From Streptomyces pilosus (GTDB lineage: Bacteria; Actinomycetota; Actinomycetes; Streptomycetales; Streptomycetaceae): a DNA stretch of 64,000 nt. A model generated the notes under the pieces. It did no database searches. It was not told the DNA's origin and saw only the letters and a list, made by a program, of their open reading frames with translations. Of the stretch, positions 45,021 to 55,400 are shown piece by piece (positions within the stretch are counted from its first letter, which is position 1; every line of letters begins with the position of its first letter). The DNA lies in NCBI RefSeq assembly GCF_014649835.1, contig NZ_BMTU01000002.1:124001-188000 (forward strand). The letters are read 5' to 3'. The translations under genes were made by a program, and so were the position numbers.

Positions 45021-46553
45021 TCAGTTGCTCTGCCGTTCCGAGGGCAGAGCCGTGAGGGGTGCGGGATTGCGGCTGATCCAGTGGTGGCGGTGGTGGCGAA
45101 CGTGGTCGGGATTGATGTAATGCCACTGATGGCGCTTGAGCTTGGCTCCGAGGCGGTCCTTGACTGTGTCGACGACCGTGAGGTCGTCGGTCAGGACGAG
45201 TGCTCCGCCGTCAAAGCGGACGTGGCAGTTCGGGCAGAGGCACAGCAAGTTCTCGGTGAGGTCGGGTCCGCCGTCCTCTTTGGCCCGGATGTGAGCCGCT
45301 TCGCTGTAGCGGTGGCGGGGTGAGGGCAGGACCAGGGTGGTGGCGCATATCTGGCAGGAGTCCTGGTACCAGTGCTTGAGCTTGCGGACGGCATTGATGC
45401 CGCTTGGCGAACGAGTTCCGTGGGCGTATTCGCCGTAAGTTTGCCCTTCGGGGGTGTTCGAGAGGACGGGAGAGGCTTGGCCTTCTGACGTCGATACGTG
45501 GCGCATGGCGTCATCCACGTACTCGACGATCTGATGCACCATGTCGCGGTCCATGGAGACAAGACGGCAGGTGTCCTTCACGGCGCGGCGGGCGAGTGAC
45601 CATGCGGCCTTCATGTGGGTTCCGTGGATGGCGGTGCGTTCGGCCGCAGCGAGTGCGCCGGCCATGCGGGAGACGTGATCGCCGACCCGGAGGAAGAAAC
45701 CGCCGTGCTTTTCGGGTACAGCCGTGTCCCACCTGTCCTCCGCCTCACAGACTGCGTCCAGCAGTTCTCCTGCGCGAGGGGTGTAGGTCAGGCACGGCCG
45801 GGTGTGGAAGGCCCACCGGTATGCCCCTGCCAGGTCGTGCTGCCAACGGTCCGACGACGCGCTCGCCAGCGGGGCAGGTGCGCTGCGCTGGGCAAGGTGC
45901 AGGACACGCGACCAGGTGGCTGCATCCGTGGACAGAAAGCCGCGCCACGCCTTGAGGGAGGGAGTCCACAGGGCGCCGACGTGTGGTGGAGCAGTTCTCT
46001 CGGCGGATCGGTGGCGTCTGAAGCCCCGCGTGGGAATGATGTGCCGACCGTCCCACGCCATGCGCGTATGGCTCTCCAGGAGAGGACTTCTCCACGAACT
46101 GCCGGGGCCAGCCGTGAACGGAGAACCGGTCAGGAGAAGCGCTGAGGTGCCCGTACCGGCGTGCTCGGCCCGGCGGGTGGAATGCACTGCTGCGCCATAC
46201 ATCCGTCCGTTCGTCACATCATGGTGGGTCGACAGCGGAGCAGAGTTTCCGAGGAGACGGCGAAGGGCATCGACGAGCCGGGATCCGTCGGACGCATCGT
46301 CATGTACGTGTGACATCCAGACCGTCAGTGGGGCGCTGGGCCAGGAGACGATCGAGACCGCGGGGGAGACGGCTGCGGACCACCAGCTGATCGCGCCCGC
46401 ATAGAGGTCTGTCGGGTCCAACCGTGCCGGGGCGGCTTCGGCTGTGGCCATCTCCCCGAGCGGTCCTCGCAGGATGACATCGTCGTCCAAGGCGCTTCCT
46501 TGTCGTCGTGCGGCGTTGTCTAGTGGGCTGATCTTGTCCCATACCTCTGACAA
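45021..46553 (-). CDS. HNH endonuclease domain protein
   Basis: 510 residues with a C-terminal HNH nuclease (about 400-470): CQIC, SEAAHIRAKEDGGPDLTENLLCLCPNCHVRFDGG, giving the paired Cys zinc site and the catalytic His/Asn. The N-terminal 380 residues are unassigned and may be a sensor or targeting domain. The TTG start (46553) has no strong ribosome binding site and is uncertain. It follows the PtuAB operon in the same direction after a 184-bp gap, so it could be a separate single-gene defence unit. Confidence 0.7.
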   Translation of the reverse strand: MSEVWDKISPLDNAARRQGSALDDDVILRGPLGEMATAEAAPARLDPTDLYAGAISWWSAAVSPAVSIVSWPSAPLTVWMSHVHDDASDGSRLVDALRRLLGNSAPLSTHHDVTNGRMYGAAVHSTRRAEHAGTGTSALLLTGSPFTAGPGSSWRSPLLESHTRMAWDGRHIIPTRGFRRHRSAERTAPPHVGALWTPSLKAWRGFLSTDAATWSRVLHLAQRSAPAPLASASSDRWQHDLAGAYRWAFHTRPCLTYTPRAGELLDAVCEAEDRWDTAVPEKHGGFFLRVGDHVSRMAGALAAAERTAIHGTHMKAAWSLARRAVKDTCRLVSMDRDMVHQIVEYVDDAMRHVSTSEGQASPVLSNTPEGQTYGEYAHGTRSPSGINAVRKLKHWYQDSCQICATTLVLPSPRHRYSEAAHIRAKEDGGPDLTENLLCLCPNCHVRFDGGALVLTDDLTVVDTVKDRLGAKLKRHQWHYINPDHVRHHRHHWISRNPAPLTALPSERQSN

Positions 46554-46737
46554 CGACTGAGGGACGAGGCGGTGCGATCGACGCTGACGCTGCCAGACAG
46601 CGGCTTGGGGGCCGTTGAGTCAGTTTGAGGGGAGTGGGACGCCATGATGGTCGATCTGTTTTCGATGAGTGACATTCGTTCTGACGGTGTCGGGCTGGTC
46701 AAGCCGTGTGGAAGAGCGTGGTGGCGGGCGGTGCCCG

Positions 46738-47913
46738 TCAGCCGTCCCGGGCGATCAGGAAGTCGCGAAGTTCGGAGAGCGTCCGGGTCGTGCCGTCCAC
46801 CGTCAACGACCAGAAGGTCCACCCATCCACCTTCTCGTCGCCGGTAGCCATCCGCGCTGCGGACGTGGGCGTGGCCAAAGGCTGCTGGAAGCACTCGATG
46901 ATGCCGTCCGCCAACAGGGTCGCCCTGGCCGGGCCCCGTTTCCCCCGGCCTGTCAGCGCGATCCCACCTGCGGAGAACGCCTCGGGGGGCAGGGCGGCCA
47001 CCAGGGTTCGCAGGTCGACGCGATGGGCCGCCGCCGTGGCCGCCGGGGGCTCGGTTCCGTCACTCGCGCGTTCGGCGACATCGTCCCCCGCCCCTCCCTC
47101 AGGGGACACCTCGTCTTCCGAGCGGCCGTAGGCGAGGAGCGCCAAGCGTTCCGCTGCCGCTGCCGCTGCGCTCCACTCCGCGGTCGCCCGGGTCAGGTCG
47201 TCGATCTCCTTTCGGGCGTACCGCGCCACAACGGCGTCGTTTCTGCGGACGAGGTATAGCTCGACGAGTCCCACCACCTTGTCGATCAAGGTGGACCTTC
47301 TCTCAGTGAGCCGGTCGGCATTGAGTGCGAGTATGCGTATGGTCTCCCCCACCCGGCAGAGATCCCGGGCCACCTCTTCGTCGGAGTAGGGCCGTTCGGG
47401 CCTGCGCCGGGCGTAGCCCCGGCTGTCGAATCCGACGAGATCGGCGTCCTCGGCCACCACGGGATCAAGGAGCACCGGCAGTTCGCCCTCCAGGCGTTCG
47501 CCCACCGACGCGCGTTGCCCGAGTAGAGGGAAGCGGGCTCCCTTGCCCGGCCCGGCGCTTTGATTGCCGTAGCGGGCACCGCCGCTGTTGCAATGGTGAC
47601 AGGCAAGGCGGTAGTTGGCGGGGTCATAGGCGAGCCACCAGTACCCGCGGTGCTTGGCCTCGCCGGCGACGGCGGACTTCGGCCGGTAGTGGTCGACGTG
47701 GTAAGGCGAGCGATCGACCAGGGTCTCGCAGTACCAGCACTTGTCCATGAGGGCGATCAGCCGGTCGCGAATCGCATCCTCCCGCCACATCTCGCGGAAA
47801 GAGAGCTCCTTGTCTGCATCCTTCGCGTCCTCGTGGAGCTTCTCGAGTTCCTTGGCGGCTCTGTCCGCCCACTGCTGTGGCGCGGTGAGTCCGGTGTTGT
47901 CTACGTGGCGCAC
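46738..47913 (-). CDS. PtuB-like HNH endonuclease (Septu-type)
   Basis: 391 residues, GTG start. The N-terminal half carries a PtuB/TIGR02646-like HNH nuclease: KCWYCETLVDRSPYHVDHYRPKS, WWLAYDPANYRLACHHCNS. The C-terminal half is helical and Ala/Glu-rich, with a variable Gly/Glu segment. It begins 5 bp after the PtuA-like gene. PtuA ATPase and PtuB HNH proteins form a complex that degrades DNA upon infection (Septu). Here it ends a four-gene operon that starts with type I R-M-like subunits. Confidence 0.8.
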   Translation of the reverse strand: MRHVDNTGLTAPQQWADRAAKELEKLHEDAKDADKELSFREMWREDAIRDRLIALMDKCWYCETLVDRSPYHVDHYRPKSAVAGEAKHRGYWWLAYDPANYRLACHHCNSGGARYGNQSAGPGKGARFPLLGQRASVGERLEGELPVLLDPVVAEDADLVGFDSRGYARRRPERPYSDEEVARDLCRVGETIRILALNADRLTERRSTLIDKVVGLVELYLVRRNDAVVARYARKEIDDLTRATAEWSAAAAAAERLALLAYGRSEDEVSPEGGAGDDVAERASDGTEPPAATAAAHRVDLRTLVAALPPEAFSAGGIALTGRGKRGPARATLLADGIIECFQQPLATPTSAARMATGDEKVDGWTFWSLTVDGTTRTLSELRDFLIARDG

Positions 47914-47918
47914 CGGGA

Positions 47919-49562
47919 TCAGACCCCCCGGGAGAAGCGCTCGTCGAAGAGGACGCGTGCGGTCGCTTCGAGCTCCTCACCCGTCACAGTTCCGTTTCGG
48001 GCTCGTTCGATGAGTTCCGCGCGTCGCCGGTGCAGTTCCGCTAGGAAGGAGGAGAGCACCTTATCGCGGCGCCCAGTGGCGAACCCTAGTCCGTCGAGCC
48101 GGTCGGTCACCTCCTGGAGTTCTCGGCGTGCTCTGGGGTTGTCCTCGGCTACAGGAATGAGGCGGTACTGGGTGTCGATCAGGTCCTGGGTGTGTTCGTC
48201 GAGTTGGCTCCGGAGGCGGAACAGGTCCGAGGTGAGCAGCCCGCCGGCTCCTTGGCCTCGTGGGCTGGTGTCCGGGACGAGCGCCTTAGTCCGTCCATCG
48301 GCGTCCGTGTCGAGTACCCGGATCTGCTGCCGCAGCATGTTCGAGACGAGGAGGGGCTCGTGGGTGGCGGCGATGAACTGTGAGCGCTGTCCATCGCCGA
48401 GCATGCTCTGGACTGACGAATACCAGCGTCGGCTCCACTCGGGATGGAAGTGCGCGTCGGGTTCGTCGAGGAGGAAGAGTGACTCCTGGCCTCGCTGGAG
48501 TCGCAGAAGACCGAGGACGGTAAGGATCTGTTGTTCGCCGGAGCTCAGTTGGTCCGCTCGGACGACGGCGCCATCCGCCTTGCGGACGCGCACATCGACC
48601 GTCAGGTAGCTGGCCATCTGAAGAGTGGAAAGGAGCCCGAACATCGACAGGTCACTGTCGAAGAGGTTACGGAAGGCGAGCACGTCCTCGGGGCTGCTCA
48701 TGGTGAGGGCGAACCCGTCGTCGGGGGTGCCTGCGCTGTACAGCGGGTCCGATTCCGGCACCGGTCCGAAGCGGCCGGATGCTGCCGCCTCGGCGAACAG
48801 GGCGCGCGGCGGCCCGCCCAGCCCCCAGTACGGCAGGGCCGACAGATCCTCCCCTACCGACGCGGGGGCGCGCAGGTGCAGCGTGGCGGACACCACCCCG
48901 TCCACCCTGGCCTGCTCCCTGAGGTAGTCGCCGAAGACGTCCGCCCACTGGCCGGCCAGGGAGAGCAGGACTAGGGGGAGCCAGTCGGGCGTGCACAGGA
49001 ATCCCGGGGCGTACAGCGGGCACGTGATCGGCAGCTCCAGCTGTTCCGACCACACCCCCTCTTCGTTCTCTGGCCGGTCCTGCCAGGCAAACCAGGACTC
49101 CGTCCACTGCTCGCGCCACGTCGCCAGCTCCGCCTCGGCGAAGTGCACGTGGCGCTCGAACTCGGAGCCCCAAGGGACCCGGCCGTGCACCTGATACCCG
49201 AAGACGTGGTCGGGAAGGTGGCGGAGCCAAGCGTGACGCGGTGTCTCGTCGCGCGACCCGGTGGCCTCCGTAACCCACATGACCGGATCCGCCTCGGCGG
49301 ACGGCTGCACGATCTCGACGGTCGTGTCGCGGAGTCGGTAGCGCACCTCGTATCCGAAGTCCGTACGGCCCGAATGGCCGAGGGCGCAGCGGTAGAGAGC
49401 CCCGAAGAGTTCCGCGAGCGCGTGAAGGATCCGGGACTTTCCGCCTCCGTTGGGGCCGATCAGTACGGCGATGGCCTGCCCCTGGTCGACGGCGCTCTCC
49501 AGGTCGAGGGTGAAGTCCCGCAGGCCGCGGTAGTCGGGCAGCCTCAGCTGCAGCAGCTGCAT
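47919..49562 (-). CDS. PtuA-like ABC/OLD-type ATPase
   Basis: 547 residues. Walker A VLIGPNGGGKSRILHALAEL (about residue 35), signature QLSSGEQQILTVLGLLRL, Walker B LFLLDEPDAHFHPEWSRRW and the His switch FIAATHEPLLVSNM are all intact. No TOPRIM nuclease is apparent, as expected for PtuA. A central insert separates the two ATPase halves. The start ATG 49562 has GAGGGAGG upstream and lies 11 bp after the S-M fusion gene. It should bind and gate the HNH partner encoded 5 bp downstream. Confidence 0.85.
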   Translation of the reverse strand: MQLLQLRLPDYRGLRDFTLDLESAVDQGQAIAVLIGPNGGGKSRILHALAELFGALYRCALGHSGRTDFGYEVRYRLRDTTVEIVQPSAEADPVMWVTEATGSRDETPRHAWLRHLPDHVFGYQVHGRVPWGSEFERHVHFAEAELATWREQWTESWFAWQDRPENEEGVWSEQLELPITCPLYAPGFLCTPDWLPLVLLSLAGQWADVFGDYLREQARVDGVVSATLHLRAPASVGEDLSALPYWGLGGPPRALFAEAAASGRFGPVPESDPLYSAGTPDDGFALTMSSPEDVLAFRNLFDSDLSMFGLLSTLQMASYLTVDVRVRKADGAVVRADQLSSGEQQILTVLGLLRLQRGQESLFLLDEPDAHFHPEWSRRWYSSVQSMLGDGQRSQFIAATHEPLLVSNMLRQQIRVLDTDADGRTKALVPDTSPRGQGAGGLLTSDLFRLRSQLDEHTQDLIDTQYRLIPVAEDNPRARRELQEVTDRLDGLGFATGRRDKVLSSFLAELHRRRAELIERARNGTVTGEELEATARVLFDERFSRGV

Positions 49563-49573
49563 CGGATCCTCCC

Positions 49574-52480
49574 TCAGCCGGCCCGGAACGTGCGGGCATC
49601 GCGCGGCGGCGTGAGTTCCTTCGCAAGCCTGGCGAACCGTCGCCAGGCGTCCTCCAGCCGCTCGGAGATCTGCTGGGCGATCAGGTGCGGCTCTGAAACC
49701 TCTCCCGGTTCCTCCTCGCGCAGGTCGGCGTAGAGGTCGAGGTTTGCTCCGGGTGTAGCGAGGAGCGCGTCGACGGAGTAGGGCTTGAACACCGGTGACG
49801 CGGCGCGGGTCTCGGGCGGGTGCCCGGGCCGGTAGGCGGCGACGAACGCGTCGAGAGCGGAGCCCGGGGAATCGGCGACGGCCGTGTGTCCGGTCCGCGC
49901 GTCGTAGACCCAGAGGTGGCGGGTGGCCGGCGATCCGTCGGGGCGGGCCGCGGCCTTCTCGAAGAACAGGACGTTGAGCTTTACCCCTGAGAAGCCTGCG
50001 GAGAACCCGATGGGGAGGCGGAGCAGGGTGTGCACGTCGCACTGTTTCAGCAACTGTCTCCGTACCCGTTCCCCGGCGCCCTTCATGAAAAGGACGCCGT
50101 CCGGTACGACGACGGCGGCCCGGCCGCCGATCTCCAGCAGGGTGTAGACGTGCTGGATGAAGTTGAGCTGCTGATGGCTGGTGGCCTCCCAGAAGTCCGG
50201 CCGGGCGAGGGCTAGCTCCTCGGCGCCATTGAGGTCGGACGCGCCGGTGGACGAGGTCACTGAGCGTCGCTGCCCCATGGGCGGATCAGTGAGGACGAGT
50301 GTGGCCCGGCGGCGGGGGCTTGCCGCGAGGGAGTCCCGCACCTCGATGGCCGCCCGGTTGCCGTCGAGGCGCTCGACGCCGTGCAAGAACAGGTTCATGG
50401 TGGCGAGGCGCGCCGTCGCGTCCACCAGTTCCGTCCCGCGGATCGCGCCGTGGGCCAGCTTCTCTCGCTGGGCGGGCGGGACGCCCGGCGGGAGGTGCCG
50501 GGCGATGTGCTCGAAGGACCGCACCAGAAATCCCCCGGTGCCTGCGGCCGGGTCCACGATCATGTCCTCGACGGTCGGACGGCAGCACGCGACGATGGCG
50601 TCGATCAGCTCCCGGTGGGTGAAGTACTGGCCTGCGGCGGTTCGGTGGTCTTGAGCGCACCGGGCGAGGAACGCGTCGAAGACCGGGGCGCGCCACTCTG
50701 GCCGCTCGTCCCACCACGGGAGCCTCTCACCGACCTGTTGAATCAGATTCTGGAGGTGCACTGGGCGGCGGAGGCGATTCTGGGCCTTGTGGAAGATGCG
50801 GCCGACTACGCCGCCGCGCTCGCCAAGCTCCGCCAGCAGGGCGCCATAGTGCTGGATCAGTTCCGTGCCCTCGTGCAGCGAGAGCTCGTCCCAGGCGTCG
50901 CGCCTCAGGACGTCGACGCGGTTGAGGGGTCGGCGCCGCAACTCCTGCGCCGTCTTGAGGAAGAGCAGGTATGTCACCTGCTCGCCGTACTCCAAGGCTG
51001 TTAGGCCGTCGTTGCTCAGTGGCGGGAAGGAGGACCAAAGGTGCTCGGCCTGGAGCTCCACCTCGGAAGGTCGGTTGACGGGCCGTCGGGCGGGCGTCGT
51101 CGGCGGCACGGTCACTGCTCCCTTGAGTCGTACGTCGTTCTCGCTACTCGGCGCTGCGCCGTGGGGCAGCCTGCCCGCGAGGGCCTGCTCCCGGCAGCCG
51201 TCGCGCAGCCGGTCCGCCATTGCCAAGGCTTCCTCGGCCGAAGCCGTGACGGAGGTGAGTCCGCTGTTCCACGCCTCCAAGGAGGCGAGGAGTGTGCCTT
51301 GTTCGGCGAGTGGAGGCACGGGTACGGGGGTCTGCCGCAGCTGGTCGAGGCCCAGGGAGGCTAGGCCGACTGTGTTCCGTGCGGCGTGCCGTAGCCAGCT
51401 TCGGCCGGGCCCGTTCGCGTACAGGGCGAGCAGCCGGGGGTGCAGGGTGTCCCCGGCCATTCGGACCCGTGCCACGTGGTGGTTCGGTACGTACGTGCGA
51501 TGTGAGGAGTCCTGTTCCCACACCCGGGCGAAGCCGAGGCTGTCGGGCTGTCCGCTCAGCACAAAAAGGACGTCCCCGGGGCTCAACCGGGTCGCCTCCG
51601 CTCTACGGGCGTCCAGCCGCACCGTCGACATCCGCTCGTGTGCCCAGCGCTCGCCCCGGAGCTCGGCCGGGCGCACGGACCTCACCTTGACCTCGTGCGG
51701 GTCGTCGGCACGCCGGCTGTTCGCCACGGGCCCGCGTACGACTTCGGCCAGCTCGCCGAGGGTTACCCATCGCCATCCCTCGGGGAGGGCGGGTAGGGGA
51801 GCGCGGTGGGCGCCTCCGGAGGACTCCGAGTCCGCGTGCGGCCCATTCGTGGTGCGGCCGAAGGCGTCCCGGTCGATCACGAGGGCGCGGAGGTCTTCCA
51901 CCTGCCGCAGGATGTCGCGGACGGCGGCTTCCTCCTCGTCAACCCGGGCGAACCAGAAGGCGAGAGAGGTCTTGATCCGCTCCTGCTCTGACCGTGGGGG
52001 CAGTGGCAGCCGAACCCGTTCCAGATCTCGTGCCGCGATGTGCCCCATGCCGGCGCCCTGACGCACGGATGACTCGATCTGGCGCCGTACGGCACCGGAC
52101 GCCCACGCAAACACCAGGTACTCAGGGTCGATCAACCGCTCGTGGACCCTGACCCGCACCATGGTGCCGGGGTACGTCGTGGGCCCGGTGGTCTCGCGGA
52201 CCAAGGCGGCCCGCCCGATAGGCGCCCCCGGCCCGCCATTGCGGCTCATTAGGATGTCGCCCGGCCGGATCAGACGGTCGGCCGCTTCCGCTTCCGCTGC
52301 CGAGGCCCACGGACCTTCCCGGGACTCGGCGAGGTCGGCCGTCGCCGACCGCAGCGCGGACAGGCGGAGGACGGGCACCCCTCCCGGGACGGCCTGACCG
52401 GACCGGCCCGCCGCCAGCGGCTCGCGCAGCAGTTCGCCCAGCGGAACCTCGGTCCAGCCGGACGGCAGTCCCGCCCTCAC
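49574..52480 (-). CDS. Type I R-M specificity-methylase fusion (S then M)
   Basis: 968 residues in one frame. Residues 1-420 form an HsdS-like region with two target-recognition repeats, each opening with LPxGW and LGEL (positions near 5 and 225) and closing with PLPPRSEQERI or VPVPPLAEQGTL plus a helical spacer. Residues from about 465 on are HsdM: QYFTHRELIDAIV, motif I DPAAGTGGFLV intact, and motif IV TDPPMGQ where NPPF/Y is normal. SAM binding may survive while base flipping or catalysis is doubtful. Fusion in the order S-M is unusual. GTG 52480 overlaps the HsdR-like stop (GTGA). Confidence 0.8.
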   Translation of the reverse strand: MRAGLPSGWTEVPLGELLREPLAAGRSGQAVPGGVPVLRLSALRSATADLAESREGPWASAAEAEAADRLIRPGDILMSRNGGPGAPIGRAALVRETTGPTTYPGTMVRVRVHERLIDPEYLVFAWASGAVRRQIESSVRQGAGMGHIAARDLERVRLPLPPRSEQERIKTSLAFWFARVDEEEAAVRDILRQVEDLRALVIDRDAFGRTTNGPHADSESSGGAHRAPLPALPEGWRWVTLGELAEVVRGPVANSRRADDPHEVKVRSVRPAELRGERWAHERMSTVRLDARRAEATRLSPGDVLFVLSGQPDSLGFARVWEQDSSHRTYVPNHHVARVRMAGDTLHPRLLALYANGPGRSWLRHAARNTVGLASLGLDQLRQTPVPVPPLAEQGTLLASLEAWNSGLTSVTASAEEALAMADRLRDGCREQALAGRLPHGAAPSSENDVRLKGAVTVPPTTPARRPVNRPSEVELQAEHLWSSFPPLSNDGLTALEYGEQVTYLLFLKTAQELRRRPLNRVDVLRRDAWDELSLHEGTELIQHYGALLAELGERGGVVGRIFHKAQNRLRRPVHLQNLIQQVGERLPWWDERPEWRAPVFDAFLARCAQDHRTAAGQYFTHRELIDAIVACCRPTVEDMIVDPAAGTGGFLVRSFEHIARHLPPGVPPAQREKLAHGAIRGTELVDATARLATMNLFLHGVERLDGNRAAIEVRDSLAASPRRRATLVLTDPPMGQRRSVTSSTGASDLNGAEELALARPDFWEATSHQQLNFIQHVYTLLEIGGRAAVVVPDGVLFMKGAGERVRRQLLKQCDVHTLLRLPIGFSAGFSGVKLNVLFFEKAAARPDGSPATRHLWVYDARTGHTAVADSPGSALDAFVAAYRPGHPPETRAASPVFKPYSVDALLATPGANLDLYADLREEEPGEVSEPHLIAQQISERLEDAWRRFARLAKELTPPRDARTFRAG

Positions 52481-55400
52481 GCCAGCACACTCCGCAGCTC
52501 GTCCAGCAGGCGGACCGCACCCTGCTCGCCGAAGGCGCGCAGGAAGCCCGACGTGCCGCCCCTGAGAGTGAAGGGAACGGCGTCGAGAGATGCGGCGGCG
52601 AAGTGTCCGCCGGCCGCCGTGCTGTCCGCGATGTGCTCCATCCACCAGACCTGGTCGGAGTCGAAGGACCGTCCCCGGCGCTCCTGGTGGTCGATCCACG
52701 CGTCGAGCCGTGCGAAGACCTGGTCGCGGTAGGGGCGCGGGCGCGGCTCCAGGTCCGCTTCGTACCGCACGAGGGCAAGGAGGTCCACGGGCCCCTTCGG
52801 TGTCCGCGGTCGCCGGGGATCCGACACGGTGACACCAGCGCGTTCGTACGCGCTCCAAATCCGCTCCGCTGTCAGGCTATGCGGCGGTCGCGCCAGAGAC
52901 TCGGCCCATGAGCGAAGCATCTGAACGTCCCCCTCAGTCAGGGCTCTTGTCCCGGTGATCAGCTCCCGCGCCGGGCCGTTGTCCGCCCGAAGGAAGGACC
53001 GCCAACGCTCCAAGACCTCGGCGTCGTCGACCGTCGCGGCTGCGGCCAGCGCCTCGTACGCGTCCTTGTCTCGCCCTCGCTTCCTCATTGTGGAAGATTG
53101 ACCAGCATGGTGCCGTGTGACGTCGACCGGATCCACGACCACGCAGTGGGTTTTGGCCGACGCGCCGGGGGTGACCGCCCGCAGTTCCGCCGACGCGATA
53201 GGGCGCGTCCCCACCGCAAGCATCTGGAAGTACCGATTTGAGGACTTGACGTCCTGCAGGAACAAGAGGCATTCGACGGCGGGGATGTCGGCACCGGTGA
53301 GCAGGCCCACCACGACGATGACCCGCAGTTCGACTGTGTTACGGAACTGCGAGAGCCACAGGTGCGGTGACCCGCCCTTGAGTTTCACCTTCTGGCAAAA
53401 GTCAGGCCCCTGCCCAAACACCGCGCGCAGCGCGTCGACCACCTCGTCCGCATGTCGGTCGTCGGCCGCGTAGACCACTGTCTTGGGCAGCGCCACATCC
53501 TCGGAACCGAGCCACTCCCGCTCGGGGAACATCGACGGCAACCCCTCTTTGAACGCCGTCAGCGCGGTGTAGAGCGCTTGGCTGCTCACCACGGAGCGAC
53601 GGTGACCGAGGGTCTCCTTCGCGTCGAGGTCCAACTCCTCCAGGGTGTTGGCCGCCCACTCCGGTCGCGTGGCGAGGTCGCCAATGCGGTAGATGGTGAT
53701 GTCCACGGCTCCGCCATCGGCGACGGCGTCCGCGAAGGTGTAGGAGCTGACCAGATTGCCCTGGAAGACCTTCAGCGCCTGGTCCGTCGGGGTAGCCGTC
53801 AGGCCGAGCACCGGCGCGTCGAAGTAATCGAACAGCGCGCGCCATCGGGAGGACACGGACCGGTGACAGTCGTCGGCGATAATGAGGTCGAAGAACTCGG
53901 GGGGTAGATCGGCGCGGTAGCGGACTCCGGACGCCGGTTTGCCCCCGGTCAGGACCTTGTGGAGCCGCTGCACGGTGCTCACAACGACCTCCTTGGATGG
54001 CACGGAGTCCGAGTTCAGCCGCTCTAACCGATATGACTCGGTGAACTTCCGACCGTCTTCGTCAGGACCCGAGTACGCCGCGAAGGTCGCCAGTGCCTGC
54101 CTTTCGAGGTCCACCCGGTCAACTAGAAATAGAATTCGGCGGGCCCGGGCGTACCGCAGCAGGCGGTAGGCCGCGGTGACGGCCGTGACCACCCGGCCAC
54201 CCCCCAAGGCGATCTGCACCATGGCCCGGCGCTCGCCCCGGCGCAGCGAGTTCTCGAACTCCCGCACCGCGTCGTACTGCCACGACCGGAGAAACCTCTG
54301 GGCATAGCCGTCCTCATCGAGGTCGGGAAGACGGCGGCGCACGCGGCCCTGAAAGGTCGGCGCCTGGGGATCGGCCACGGCCTCCCGCAGCCAGCGGGCC
54401 ACGGTATCCGGCTGGTGGAAGCTGAAGATCTCCCGGAAGCGCGGCTCGGGGTCATCCCCGTTCCGAAACAGCACCCGGACGCCGTCGGTGACGTAGGTGT
54501 AGTGCATCCGCCGCTCCGCGGACGCCGTCGACGGGGTGCCAGCCTCACCGGGCCGGGCCAGCGCAGCCCGTAGATCCTTGCCGCGCGGCTGCACCTCAAC
54601 GGTGCCCACCGGCCGGCCGTCGACGCGGAGCACGTAGTCTGCTCCCGCTGCCCGGTCCGGTTGCGCCGCGCCCCGCACCGCAACCCCCCGCACCAGTAGC
54701 TCGTGCGGCCCGTCAGAATCATCCCGTACGGCCCATCCCGCCTCGGTCAGCAGGTCCGCGACGCACCACTCCGCCTCCAGGAGGGCCGAACGTGCCTCCA
54801 GGGACGCGCGGGTGGCCGTCTCGGTGGGCGTACGCCGGTCGAAGGTCCGCCGCAGCCCGGGGACGTACTCGTCGAGCAGGGCGACCCGGGTGGCCAGGTC
54901 GGTCACCGGTTCCCATATGGCCACGTGGCGGCGCGGTGAGCTCGTCGGGGTGTCGTCCCATTCGGCCGGCGGGACGAAGGAGAGCGCGTCACGCACTCCG
55001 GTCCGCAGCCGGAAGTACCAGACGCCCAAGTCGAAGCAGTGGCGTACGAGACGTTGGGCACGGGACCGGTCGTCCGGTCCGGCCTCCCCGTCTGGTGTGG
55101 GGGCGCCGGAGCGGCGCAGTTCGGCCAGCGCACGGAGCACCGGGCCATCGGTGGAATCCGGACCGAGCAGCCGGACGGACTCCGCGGTTAGGACCTCCGC
55201 AAACTGCCGGGCCTGGGCGAGGGACCGTTTCGGGCGGGCATGCGCGTCGGCCTCAGCACCCGCGCCGTACACCAGTAGGAGGGGCTCCAGCGGCAGCAGA
55301 AAGCCGAAGTTCGCGGAAGCGGCGGCCAGCCCCTCCAGGGCTTCCTCGACAGCCACTTGGTGCACTCGGCCCACGTTCCCTTCACTCTTCGTCAGCGTCA

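Noticed and set aside
46644..46847. Small plus-strand open frame starting MMVDLFSMSD
   Set aside because: It runs into the 3' end of the PtuB-like gene on the other strand, and only the first 20 residues look natural.
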